Below are positions 32,515 to 40,016 of a stretch of DNA of 40,016 nt, piece after piece. This DNA comes from Parvibaculum sp. (lineage in GTDB: Bacteria; Pseudomonadota; Alphaproteobacteria; Parvibaculales; Parvibaculaceae), in assembly GCF_002684405.1 (NCBI RefSeq), contig NZ_NYVD01000002.1, forward strand, positions 1 to 40,016. The letters run 5' to 3'. The notes beneath the pieces were generated by a model. It made no database searches, was not told the origin of the DNA, and saw only the letters and a list, made by a program, of their open reading frames with translations. Positions within the stretch are counted from its first letter, which is position 1, and each line of letters starts with the position of its first letter. Both the position numbers and the translations under genes were made by a program.

Positions 32515-33780
32515 ATGAAATTCGGGATCTTCTACGAACACCAGTTGCCGCGCCCCTGGGCGCAAGGCGATGAGCAGCGGCTCATTCAGGAAGCGCTGGA
32601 TCAGGTGGAGCTCGCCGACAGGCTCGGTATCGACTACGCGTGGGAAGTGGAGCATCACTTCCTGGAGGAGTATTCGCATTCCTCAGCGCCGGAAGTGTTT
32701 CTCGCGGCCTGCTCGCAGCGCACCAAGAACATTCGCCTCGGCCACGGCATTGTGCTGATGCCGCCGAAATATAATCACCCTGCGCGTGTGGCGGAGCGGA
32801 TCGGCATGCTCGATCTCGTTTCCAACGGGCGCGTGGAGTGGGGCACGGGCGAAAGCTCTTCCATCATGGAACTGGGCGGGTTCGGGATCGATCCGTCGGA
32901 GAAGCGCGATATGTGGCGCGAGGGCGTGGAGCAATGCGCCAACATGATGGCGATGGATCCCTATCCCGGTTTCGACGGCAAGTATTTTTCCATGCCCTGC
33001 CGGAACGTGGTGCCGAAGCCTGCGCAGCGGCCGCATCCGCCGATCTGGGTGGCATGTTCCAACCGCGAGACGATCAAGCTTGCGGCGCGGCTGGGCATCG
33101 GGGCGCTCACCTTTGCCTTCGTCGATACCGAGGAAGCGAAGAAATGGGTCGACGACTATTACCGTATCTTCAAGGAAGAATGCGTGCCGATCGGCCATAC
33201 GGTAAACCCCAACATCGCCATGGTGACGGGCTTTTCCGTGCATGAGGATGAGGAAGAGGCCAAGCGCCGCGGCATGGACGGGTTCCGTTTCTTCAGCTAT
33301 GGGCTCGGTCATCATTACATCTTCGGCGAACACAAGCCTGGCCGGACCGACATCTGGGCGAATTTCGAAGCGGCGCGGGACCAGATCCCGGAAGAGGGCG
33401 CCAATCGTGGCATCGGCACGCCGGAGCAGGTCCGCGAGCATCTGAAAGGGTTCCGCGATGCGGGGGTCGACCAGGTGATCTTCATCCAGCAGGGCGGCAA
33501 GAACCGGCACCAGCATATCTGCGAGGCGATGGAACTCTTCGCCGAGAAGGTGATGCCGGAATTCAAGGCCGAGGAAGAAGAGCGCGAACGCCGCAAGATG
33601 GAAGAGCTCGCGCCCTATATCGAAGCAGCCATGCAGCGAAAGAAAGCGATGAAACCGCTTTCCGATGAGGAAATCCCGGCCTATCTCGCGCTGGGGCGGC
33701 AGATCACCGAGAATGATGAAAAGGCCAACGCCGCGCAGGCGGCAGGGGCCAAGGGCGCATCGGTGCGAAGCGGAGATTGA
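32515..33780 (+). CDS. LLM class flavin-dependent oxidoreductase (luciferase-like)
   Basis: This 421-residue member of the bacterial luciferase-like monooxygenase superfamily uses reduced FMN or F420-type flavin. The TIM-barrel start is MKFGIFYEHQLPRPW; ELADRLGIDYAWEVEHHFLEEYSHSS has the conserved His pair, and LGHGIVLMPPKYNHPARVAERIGMLD and GRVEWGTGESSS follow. PHPPIWVACSNRETIKLAARLG and DAGVDQVIFIQQGG lie in the later barrel. The tail from about residue 350 is long, charged and helical (EEEERERRKMEELAPYIEAA). GGGGGAGGAGGG precedes the ATG. It follows the ferritin-like gene in one transcript. The flavin supplier may be the reductase encoded at 393, but that is only a guess. Confidence 0.88.
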   Translation: MKFGIFYEHQLPRPWAQGDEQRLIQEALDQVELADRLGIDYAWEVEHHFLEEYSHSSAPEVFLAACSQRTKNIRLGHGIVLMPPKYNHPARVAERIGMLDLVSNGRVEWGTGESSSIMELGGFGIDPSEKRDMWREGVEQCANMMAMDPYPGFDGKYFSMPCRNVVPKPAQRPHPPIWVACSNRETIKLAARLGIGALTFAFVDTEEAKKWVDDYYRIFKEECVPIGHTVNPNIAMVTGFSVHEDEEEAKRRGMDGFRFFSYGLGHHYIFGEHKPGRTDIWANFEAARDQIPEEGANRGIGTPEQVREHLKGFRDAGVDQVIFIQQGGKNRHQHICEAMELFAEKVMPEFKAEEEERERRKMEELAPYIEAAMQRKKAMKPLSDEEIPAYLALGRQITENDEKANAAQAAGAKGASVRSGD

Positions 33781-33886
33781 TCTGGCGTAAATTGCCGAAT
33801 GTTCATCTCATGGCACATTGCACAATACGCTGCATCAGCCAACATTAGAGAAGACCCCGCGTCGATCATCAGAAGGAGGAGCCCCG

Positions 33887-34318
33887 ATGAAATATTTCGT
33901 TGTCCCGGCAACCGCTGCATTTTTGTTTGCCGTCGGCGCCAGCCTGTCCGCCCCTGTTCAGGCTTCGGCATCGCGCGTGGAAACCGGCGCGCAACTCGTG
34001 CAGTCCTGCAAATCCTTTTTGAAGGGCGATGCGAATGTCGACGATGTCGTCGGGTCAGCATCCTGCAAGAGCTATGCGGTGGGACTGGTCAGTGCCGTCA
34101 ATAACGGCCGCGAGCCCGGCGCGCCGTTCGAAGTCCATCGCCTCGGCCCCAAAGAAGACGAGACCGTCTGTTTCGAACCGCCCAAATTGATCCGTTTCGA
34201 CGAGTTCGCGAAGGTGGCCGTCGATTATGCCAAGAGCCATCCGGATCTTCTGGACAAGCCCGCGCTTGAACTTTCCGCCCGCGCGCTGGCATCGAAATAT
34301 CCTTGTCCCAAGGATTGA
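33887..34318 (+). CDS. Secreted Rap1a/Tai-family-like protein
   Basis: The protein has 143 residues. The N-terminus MKYFVVPATAAFLFAVGASLS is a clear signal peptide, with cleavage probably after VQASA, so it acts in the periplasm or outside. The mature part has four Cys (SCKSFLKGD, ASCKSYAVG, TVCFEPPK, KYPCPKD) and the SCKSF...CKSYAVGLVSAV pattern of the Rap1a/Tai family, whose name comes from immunity proteins against secreted amidase effectors. Many family members are not linked to toxins, and none is visible here. AGAAGGAGGAGC precedes the ATG at 33887. It lies about 106 bases after the LLM gene and probably has its own promoter. Confidence 0.72.
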   Translation: MKYFVVPATAAFLFAVGASLSAPVQASASRVETGAQLVQSCKSFLKGDANVDDVVGSASCKSYAVGLVSAVNNGREPGAPFEVHRLGPKEDETVCFEPPKLIRFDEFAKVAVDYAKSHPDLLDKPALELSARALASKYPCPKD

Positions 34319-34472
34319 TGGATTCCGCGTTAACGCCGGTGAGAGGGTTTCGACAGGGATGTAGTCGTCTTTCGGCGAGACCATGCTCAACGTAGAATAG
34401 ATGCAGGGTGACGCTTGGGCCGGTCCGGCAAGCGGAGGCCGCATTGTCTTATGGCGGGTGAAGGTGAGCGGA

Positions 34473-36497
34473 ATGTTGCGCGAGAAGAAGCGGAAGGAGG
34501 GTGAGGTCGAAACGGCGTTACCTCTTCTTCCTCCTCTTTTCACAGTTCTTGTGGATGCCCGCGCGGCAAGCCATGCGGAGATCACGGCGACGCTCCGCGC
34601 GCTCGACGATCAGATTTACCGCAATATCGAAGTTTGTCTTCTGACTCAGGAGGGTTTGCGGATCGATCCCGCATGGGACGCGCTGTGCCGGGCGTTGCGC
34701 GGCATCAGCTACATGACCGCCTCGGAACAATCGACCGGCGGCAGGCGGAACTGGCGGGGAGATTTTGCGTGTCTCATTGCGCCAGGCAGCAAAATCGGGG
34801 CCTCCTGTTTCGCACGCCTTGTCTCAGCCTTGAGAAATACGCTCGATCTCGACACCGCGTGCCGAATTCGCGTCCAGGATGAAACGGTCCTCGATGTGAT
34901 CGGTCGCGAGCGTCTGGAAGACGAGCCGTTTTTGGAAGCGCTTTTCAGGCCTCGCGGCAGCATCGATCTTGTTGTTCGGCCGACACAAACGATCGCATCC
35001 TGGATGGATCCTGAAGGGACGACCCGGCAAGAGGCGCTTTCCACAAGTCCATCGCGGTTGATGAGGATGTTTCGGCGCCTGAGAAGGTCCGACCCGGTCA
35101 CGTCTGAGAAATCCGACGGGGACAACGAGGACGCGAAGCAATGGATACTGCGATCCGGTCTCTTTGACGGAGACTGGTATCTTCAGGCCAATGCCGATGT
35201 CAAAGAGGCCAGCATGGACCCGCTCTATCACTACCTGACGTTCGGATGGAAGGAGAAGCGTTCGCCCACTCGCTGGTTTTCTCCGTCCTTTCCCACTCTT
35301 TTCGGGATCGATACCGCCGGCAAGAAAAGCCCTTTGTCTTTCATTTCGCAATTGCCCGCCGCCGAGCGCGACGATTTGCTCGATCGAATGAATGTGGTTG
35401 CCCGGCGCGTGGTCGGCACACCCCCATTCAAGCCGGGCGTTAGTGTGCTAGGCCATTTTAGTTCGGTAATAGGGCTTGGGCAGTCGGCTCGAAACCTGAT
35501 CTATGCAGCGGATGCAAGCCGGCTCCCGGTTTCCGCGTACAATGTGCCGTCGGGCGCGAATACCCCGACCGATACCGAGTTTCACACGAAGTGCGCCCGT
35601 GCGGTCGACCGGCGTGCGGCCATACACGTATTCGACGCAATCACTTTCATGCGTCTTACCCACCATGTCCGATCAGGGCGGACGGACATCCTGTATCCGT
35701 TTTGGGAGCTTTCAAGACTTCCCGCCGGTGCCGAAGCCTTTGCCGATACCTATGACGAGATTTGGGCACCTTCCACTTTCGTTGCGGAGGCATTTGCCTC
35801 GGGGTGCAACCGGCCTGTGCATGTGGTTCCGCAGCCGGTACGCATTCCCGCGACGACGTGGGATGAGCGCGATGGGCCATTGCGATTTCTAGCTCTGCTG
35901 GATTTCGACTCCTTCGCGACACGCAAAAACCCCGAAGGTGCCGTCGCGGCTTACCTCCGTGCGTTTCCCGACCCTGCGGAAGATGTCCGGCTATGCGTCA
36001 AGGTTCGCGGAACCAGTGATCGGGGGAGCCGGCCCTTACTCCTCGAAGCTGCGCGGCGCGACCATCGGATCGAGGTCATCGACCGTACCCTGAGCAGGTC
36101 TGAAATGGACAGCCTCGTCATGTCTTGTGATGCGATTGTTTCGTTGCATCGATCGGAAGGTTTCGGTTTCGCTGCTGCCGAGGCGATGGCTGCCGCGAAA
36201 CCGGTCATTTCGACGGACTATTCGGCAACCACGGATTTCGTTACGCCGGAAACCGGCTATCCGGTCGCCTATGAGATCAAACCGCTGGCGCCGGAAAGTT
36301 ACGTCGACTGGAAAGGGCAGGTCTGGGCCGAACCGGATATCGACGACGCGGCGCGGGCGATGCGCGAAATCGCAAATGACTGGGAGACGGCGAAAGCAAA
36401 GGGCGCGCGCGGACGCCAGCTGATGATCGACCGCTTCTCCCCCGAAGCGGTGGGACGGCAAATGCGCATGATGCTGCTTGAAAGGGACCTGCTCTGA
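34473..36497 (+). CDS. Large glycosyltransferase, degenerate N-terminal domain plus GT4-type domain
   Basis: The protein has 674 residues. The N-terminal part (PPLFTVLVDARAASHAEITATL, DQIYRNIEVCLL) resembles a degraded GT2 glycosyltransferase strand pattern. Around residues 225-275 lies WILRSGLFDGDWYLQANADV...DPLYHYLTFGWKEKRSPTRWF, a segment common in large surface-polysaccharide glycosyltransferases. The C-terminal GT-B part has LHRSEGFGFAAAEAMAAAKP with the EX7E motif of GT4 enzymes, which bind a nucleotide sugar. It probably adds sugars to a surface polysaccharide. I chose the ATG at 34473 because AAGGTGAG lies before it; an ATG at 34401 would add 24 residues without a ribosome binding site. 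Codon choice looks less GC-biased than its neighbours, which hints at transfer. Confidence 0.8.
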   Translation: MLREKKRKEGEVETALPLLPPLFTVLVDARAASHAEITATLRALDDQIYRNIEVCLLTQEGLRIDPAWDALCRALRGISYMTASEQSTGGRRNWRGDFACLIAPGSKIGASCFARLVSALRNTLDLDTACRIRVQDETVLDVIGRERLEDEPFLEALFRPRGSIDLVVRPTQTIASWMDPEGTTRQEALSTSPSRLMRMFRRLRRSDPVTSEKSDGDNEDAKQWILRSGLFDGDWYLQANADVKEASMDPLYHYLTFGWKEKRSPTRWFSPSFPTLFGIDTAGKKSPLSFISQLPAAERDDLLDRMNVVARRVVGTPPFKPGVSVLGHFSSVIGLGQSARNLIYAADASRLPVSAYNVPSGANTPTDTEFHTKCARAVDRRAAIHVFDAITFMRLTHHVRSGRTDILYPFWELSRLPAGAEAFADTYDEIWAPSTFVAEAFASGCNRPVHVVPQPVRIPATTWDERDGPLRFLALLDFDSFATRKNPEGAVAAYLRAFPDPAEDVRLCVKVRGTSDRGSRPLLLEAARRDHRIEVIDRTLSRSEMDSLVMSCDAIVSLHRSEGFGFAAAEAMAAAKPVISTDYSATTDFVTPETGYPVAYEIKPLAPESYVDWKGQVWAEPDIDDAARAMREIANDWETAKAKGARGRQLMIDRFSPEAVGRQMRMMLLERDLL

Positions 36498-36516
36498 CGA
36501 GACGCGGAAGGTAGGC

Positions 36517-36592
<76 letters not shown>

Positions 36593-36603
36593 AATGTGCG
36601 CGC

Positions 36604-36632
36604 AAGATAGTGGCGGCCGGTAGGCCGGGCAA
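36604..36632 (-). promoter_or_regulatory. Sigma-70-type promoter of tRNA-Thr
   Basis: On the minus strand TTGCCC (36632-36627), exactly 17 bases, then TATCTT (36609-36604) lie just before the tRNA 5' end at 36592. Spacing and position are ideal for a stable-RNA promoter. Confidence 0.7.
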
Positions 36633-36650
36633 GGCGCGAATTGCGTCCCC

Positions 36651-37514
36651 CTAGAGTGTGCGGCGGAAAAGTTCGTAAAGCGCGACGGCGGCGGCGTTGG
36701 AGACGTTGAGGCTGCGCATGTCGCCCGAGGCGGGAAGTTTCGCCAGCAGGTCGCAATGCTCCCGGGTGAGGCGTCTGAGGCCTGCGCCCTCCGCGCCGAG
36801 CACGAGGCCGACCCGTTCGCCGAGATCGAGGGCGGGGAGGGTGGCGTCGGCGTCGCCGTCGAGGCCGACCAGTTCGAAGCCCAGCTCCTGCAGCTCCTCC
36901 ATCGCCCGGGCGAGATTGGGCACACGGGCGATCTTCACCTTTTCCAGCGCGCCGGACGCGGCCTTGGCGAGTACACCGCCCAGCGGCGGAGAATGGCGGG
37001 CCGTGGTGACGAGGGCGGTGGCGCCGAAAACGGCAGCAGAGCGAAGGATGGCCCCGAAATTATGCGGATCGGTCACCTGATCGAGAATCACCGCGCATCG
37101 TGCGTCTTCGCAGGCATCGGGAAGATCGTAATCGGGCAGGGGGCTCGCATGGAGGGCTATTCCCTGATGAACCGCCCCGGGGGGCAGCAGGGAGGCGATT
37201 TCCTCGCCCGAGGCCGGCTCGGGCGTCAGCGGCAGGGCGGCGCGGCCCTGGCGGTGCAGCTCGGCGCTGGCGTTTTTCGTCAGGAGCAGGCGTTTCGGCG
37301 TCCGGGCCGGATTTTCCAGCGCGGCCAGAACGGCATGGAAGCCATAGAGCCAGTTTTCCTCCTGGGAGGGGCCTTGAGACCCACCTCTCTGGCGCCTTTT
37401 CGGGGGCGCGGGGCGGTCCGGGCGATGATCGCGGGAGGGAGAATCGCCCTCGCGCGGCCTCCGGGAGGTCGAATCGTGCCGATTTTGCTTCGGGGATTGC
37501 TTGCGCCTGCTCAT
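36651..37514 (-). CDS. rlmB: TrmH/SpoU-family 23S rRNA 2'-O-methyltransferase (RlmB-like)
   Basis: The protein has 287 residues. An Arg/Pro-rich basic N-terminal extension (about residues 1-50) precedes a substrate-binding domain starting LYGFHAVLAALENPARTPKRL. The C-terminal SPOUT knotted domain shows all three motifs: NFGAILRSAAVFG, VGLVLGAEGAGL and SLNVSNAAAVALYELF. These enzymes methylate a ribose in 23S rRNA (Gm2251 in E. coli RlmB) with S-adenosylmethionine; the exact site here is inferred. I chose the ATG at 37514, with one at 37562 as an alternative adding 16 residues. The basic extension is an alphaproteobacterial feature and may bind RNA. It is divergent from the tRNA-tuf operon. 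Confidence 0.88.
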   Translation of the reverse strand: MSRRKQSPKQNRHDSTSRRPREGDSPSRDHRPDRPAPPKRRQRGGSQGPSQEENWLYGFHAVLAALENPARTPKRLLLTKNASAELHRQGRAALPLTPEPASGEEIASLLPPGAVHQGIALHASPLPDYDLPDACEDARCAVILDQVTDPHNFGAILRSAAVFGATALVTTARHSPPLGGVLAKAASGALEKVKIARVPNLARAMEELQELGFELVGLDGDADATLPALDLGERVGLVLGAEGAGLRRLTREHCDLLAKLPASGDMRSLNVSNAAAVALYELFRRTL

Positions 37515-37672
37515 AGGCGCGCTTATATTGCGCCACTCAGGCTCATGCAATCGCCTCTGCATCAGTGCCTTCGGTTGGCTGAAAAGCTGGACAGAAGACG
37601 CTGCGGGGGCGTTTCAGCATTTGCCAAGCGGGATAACTCAACGGTCAAGCCAGCTTTTCTGCGGGATTTCTG

Positions 37673-37701
37673 TTGACACAGGCCCGGCAAAGCTCAATAA
37701 A
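37673..37701 (+). promoter_or_regulatory. Sigma-70-type promoter for the tRNA-tuf operon
   Basis: A perfect TTGACA at 37673-37678, 17 bases, then AATAAA at 37696-37701 sit about 95 bases before tRNA-Tyr. It probably drives tRNA-Tyr, tRNA-Gly and tuf together. A GC-rich discriminator (GCCGCCCGGG) follows, as in growth-rate-controlled stable-RNA promoters. Confidence 0.72.
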
Positions 37702-37795
37702 GCCGCCCGGGCGCAAGCTGGCGGTGCTCGAAAGAAACGCGCGAACTCATTGGGAATTCAAGAGAATTAGCATCGGACATATCTCGTCGGAGAAC

Positions 37796-37880
37796 GGAGG
37801 GGTGCCCGAGTGGCTAAAGGGGGCGGACTGTAAATCCGCTGGCTATGCCTACGTTGGTTCGAATCCAACCCCCTCCACCA
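37796..37880 (+). tRNA. tRNA-Tyr (GTA anticodon)
   Basis: This 85-base tRNA has a long variable arm. The acceptor GGAGGGG pairs with CCCCTCC and CCA is encoded. The anticodon region GGACTGTAAATCC gives GTA, and the T arm has GGTTCGAATCC. It is the first gene of the tRNA-tuf transcript. Confidence 0.96.
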
Positions 37881-38005
37881 CCGACGATATATAGATGTGG
37901 CGCGGCTCGCGCGCCGGCTCTGAGGGTAGAGCGCCGTGACAGGCAGACCCCGAAGCGCCTCAAGCGGGACAGGAGCGGCCTTGTAAAAGGGCATCAGGAA
38001 TTCGG

Positions 38006-38079
38006 GCGGGTGTAGCTCAATGGTAGAGCAGAAGCCTTCCAAGCTTACGACGAGGGTTCGATTCCCTTCACCCGCTCCA
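38006..38079 (+). tRNA. tRNA-Gly (TCC anticodon)
   Basis: In this 74-base tRNA the acceptor GCGGGTG pairs with CACCCGC, and the CCA is encoded. The anticodon loop reads CTTCCAA, giving TCC, and the T arm has GGTTCGATTCC. It lies between tRNA-Tyr and tuf in the same direction. The conserved order tRNA-Tyr, tRNA-Gly, tuf, tRNA-Trp, secE, nusG is common in Proteobacteria. Confidence 0.96.
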
Positions 38080-38132
38080 GAGTTTTCGGCGCCTATGTCG
38101 TGGCGGCGAAGAAAAGTGGAAGAGTTCGACGG

Positions 38133-38147
38133 GCCGGGTCTCCCGGC
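38133..38147 (+). other. GC hairpin in the tuf leader
   Basis: GCCGGG-TCT-CCCGGC is a perfect 6-bp stem with a 3-base loop, 41 bases before the tuf start codon. No U-run follows, so it is not a classic terminator. It may mark an RNA processing or stability site between tRNA-Gly and tuf. Confidence 0.5.
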
Positions 38148-38187
38148 GGCTATGGACTGATCGATCAACTGAAGGTGACGTGAGCCG

Positions 38188-39378
<1,191 letters not shown>

Positions 39379-39388
39379 TCTTGAAATC

Positions 39389-39416
39389 AGCCCTTCGCGG
39401 GGTACCGCGGAGGGCT
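39389..39416 (+). terminator. Hairpin after tuf
   Basis: AGCCCT-T-CGCGG-GGTA-CCGCG-G-AGGGCT is an 11-bp stem with one internal T-G pair and a 4-base loop, starting ten bases after the tuf stop. There is no U-run, so it may be a partial terminator or RNA 3'-end processing signal before tRNA-Trp. Confidence 0.5.
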
Positions 39417-39476
39417 TCGGCGTCTCGAATGGTTCTGGACCGGCTTTAGAGGGTTCAGGTGCTGCAGGGCGCGCCT

Positions 39477-39552
39477 AGGAGTGTAGCTCAACTGGTAGAG
39501 CACCGGTCTCCAAAACCGGGGGTTGGGGGTTCGAGCCCCTCCACTCCTGCCA
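39477..39552 (+). tRNA. tRNA-Trp (CCA anticodon)
   Basis: In this 76-base tRNA AGGAGTG pairs with CACTCCT, the discriminator is G, and the 3' CCA is encoded. The anticodon loop CTCCAAA gives CCA, and the T arm has GGTTCGAGCCC. It sits between tuf and secE, the usual place in Proteobacteria. Confidence 0.97.
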
Positions 39553-39658
39553 GCGCCGGCAGTCGGGTGGCGGGGTCAGGAGACCCGGTCGGTCCCGGCA
39601 GATGGACAGGATGGTCGGCGTAATCCGGCCAGGCGCGCAATAGAGGATTTAGGCAGGA

Positions 39659-39859
39659 ATGGCGAAGACCAATCCGCTCCAGTTTTTGCAGCAGGTTCGT
39701 TCGGAGGTCACGAAAGTGACCTGGCCGACGCGCCGGGAGACCGTGATCACGACCGTCATGGTGTTCATTATGGTGGCGTTTGCGACGGTTTTCTTCTTTC
39801 TCGCCGATCAGGTGCTGAGCATGGGCGTATCTTTCGTGCTCGGGCTTGGCGGCAGTTGA
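39659..39859 (+). CDS. secE: Preprotein translocase subunit SecE
   Basis: This 66-residue inner-membrane protein clamps the SecY channel for protein export. The amphipathic region FLQQVRSEVTKVTWPTRRET includes the conserved KVTWP motif, and one membrane span follows at about residues 29-52 (TVMVFIMVAFATVFFFLADQ). The short single-span form is typical of alphaproteobacteria; E. coli SecE has three spans. AGGCAGGA precedes the ATG. nusG follows after 15 bases in the same transcript. Confidence 0.96.
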   Translation: MAKTNPLQFLQQVRSEVTKVTWPTRRETVITTVMVFIMVAFATVFFFLADQVLSMGVSFVLGLGGS

Positions 39860-39874
39860 GGCAATAGGGGCCCC

Positions 39875-40016
39875 ATGGCCAAACGCTGGTACATCGTTCA
39901 CGCCTACTCGAACTTCGAGAAGAAGGTGGCCGAGGCGCTCCGCGAGCAGGCGGAGCAGCACGGGCTTGCCGATGAGTTCGAGGAGATTCTCGTGCCGACC
40001 GAAGAGGTCGTCGAGT
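39875..40016 (+). CDS. nusG: Transcription antitermination factor NusG, 5' part
   Basis: The first 47 residues are present and the rest lies beyond the right edge. KRWYIVHAYSNFEKKVAEAL is the start of the NusG N-terminal (NGN) domain that binds RNA polymerase across the DNA channel and affects pausing and Rho-dependent termination. EEILVPTEEVVE continues the same domain. Position after secE supports the call. The ATG at 39875 is preceded by AATAGGGGCCCC, a moderate ribosome binding site. rplK would be expected next. Confidence 0.95.
   Translation, partial: MAKRWYIVHAYSNFEKKVAEALREQAEQHGLADEFEEILVPTEEVVE

Overview
The window is high-GC, gene-dense bacterial chromosome, most consistent with an alphaproteobacterium. 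Supporting signs are a second-locus tuf copy arranged as tRNA-Tyr, tRNA-Gly, tuf, tRNA-Trp, secE, nusG, DUF2336 and DUF2628 proteins, and a heavy load of acyl-CoA metabolism genes. A Parvibaculum-like (Rhizobiales/Parvibaculales) source is my guess from overall flavour, not something the sequence proves. No phage, insertion sequence, plasmid or CRISPR signature is visible, and no gene looks broken.

Layout. 1-1.7 kb: a partial small membrane protein, a flavin reductase and a HAD phosphatase. 1.7-6.2 kb: acyl-CoA metabolism. A minus-strand operon (MaoC dehydratase, CitE-like lyase, TPR/2OG-Fe(II) oxygenase) is divergent from an acyl-CoA dehydrogenase and a HIT protein. 6.3-9.2 kb: a pseudo-receiver protein, an MFS transporter and a transglycosylase without a signal peptide. 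9.3-14 kb: a cassette with a divergent TetR regulator, twin palindromic operators, a Tat-exported small subunit, a GMC flavoprotein, two tandem paralogous membrane proteins and a saccharopine-dehydrogenase-like protein. 14-18 kb: a CaiB/BaiF CoA transferase, DUF2336 and a thiolase.

18-25.8 kb holds a catalytically degenerate EAL protein with an acidic linker and a histone-H1-like basic tail. It is followed by a Nudix hydrolase with an insertion in its box, a membrane protein, nadK, cutA, moaA, a DUF2628 protein and glpK. 25.9-30.6 kb holds three oxidative/carbon-metabolism genes: a GlcD-type FAD oxidase, a class II aldolase and an orphan form-II CoxL-like molybdenum subunit. 30.7-33.8 kb is a second compact module: a TetR regulator sitting on a 40-bp palindrome, a ferritin-like diiron-type protein and an LLM flavin-dependent oxidoreductase. 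33.9-36.5 kb has a Rap1a/Tai-type secreted protein and a large glycosyltransferase. 36.5-40 kb is the translation/transcription core: tRNA-Thr, rlmB, tRNA-Tyr, tRNA-Gly, tuf, tRNA-Trp, secE and the start of nusG.

The best candidates for undescribed biology are the TetR/GMC/twin-membrane-protein cassette (9.3-14 kb), the TetR/ferritin-like/LLM module (30.7-33.8 kb) and the EAL/acidic/basic fusion (17.9-19.6 kb). All functional statements rest on reading motifs by eye; no database search was possible. There is no gene-free stretch longer than 300 bases.
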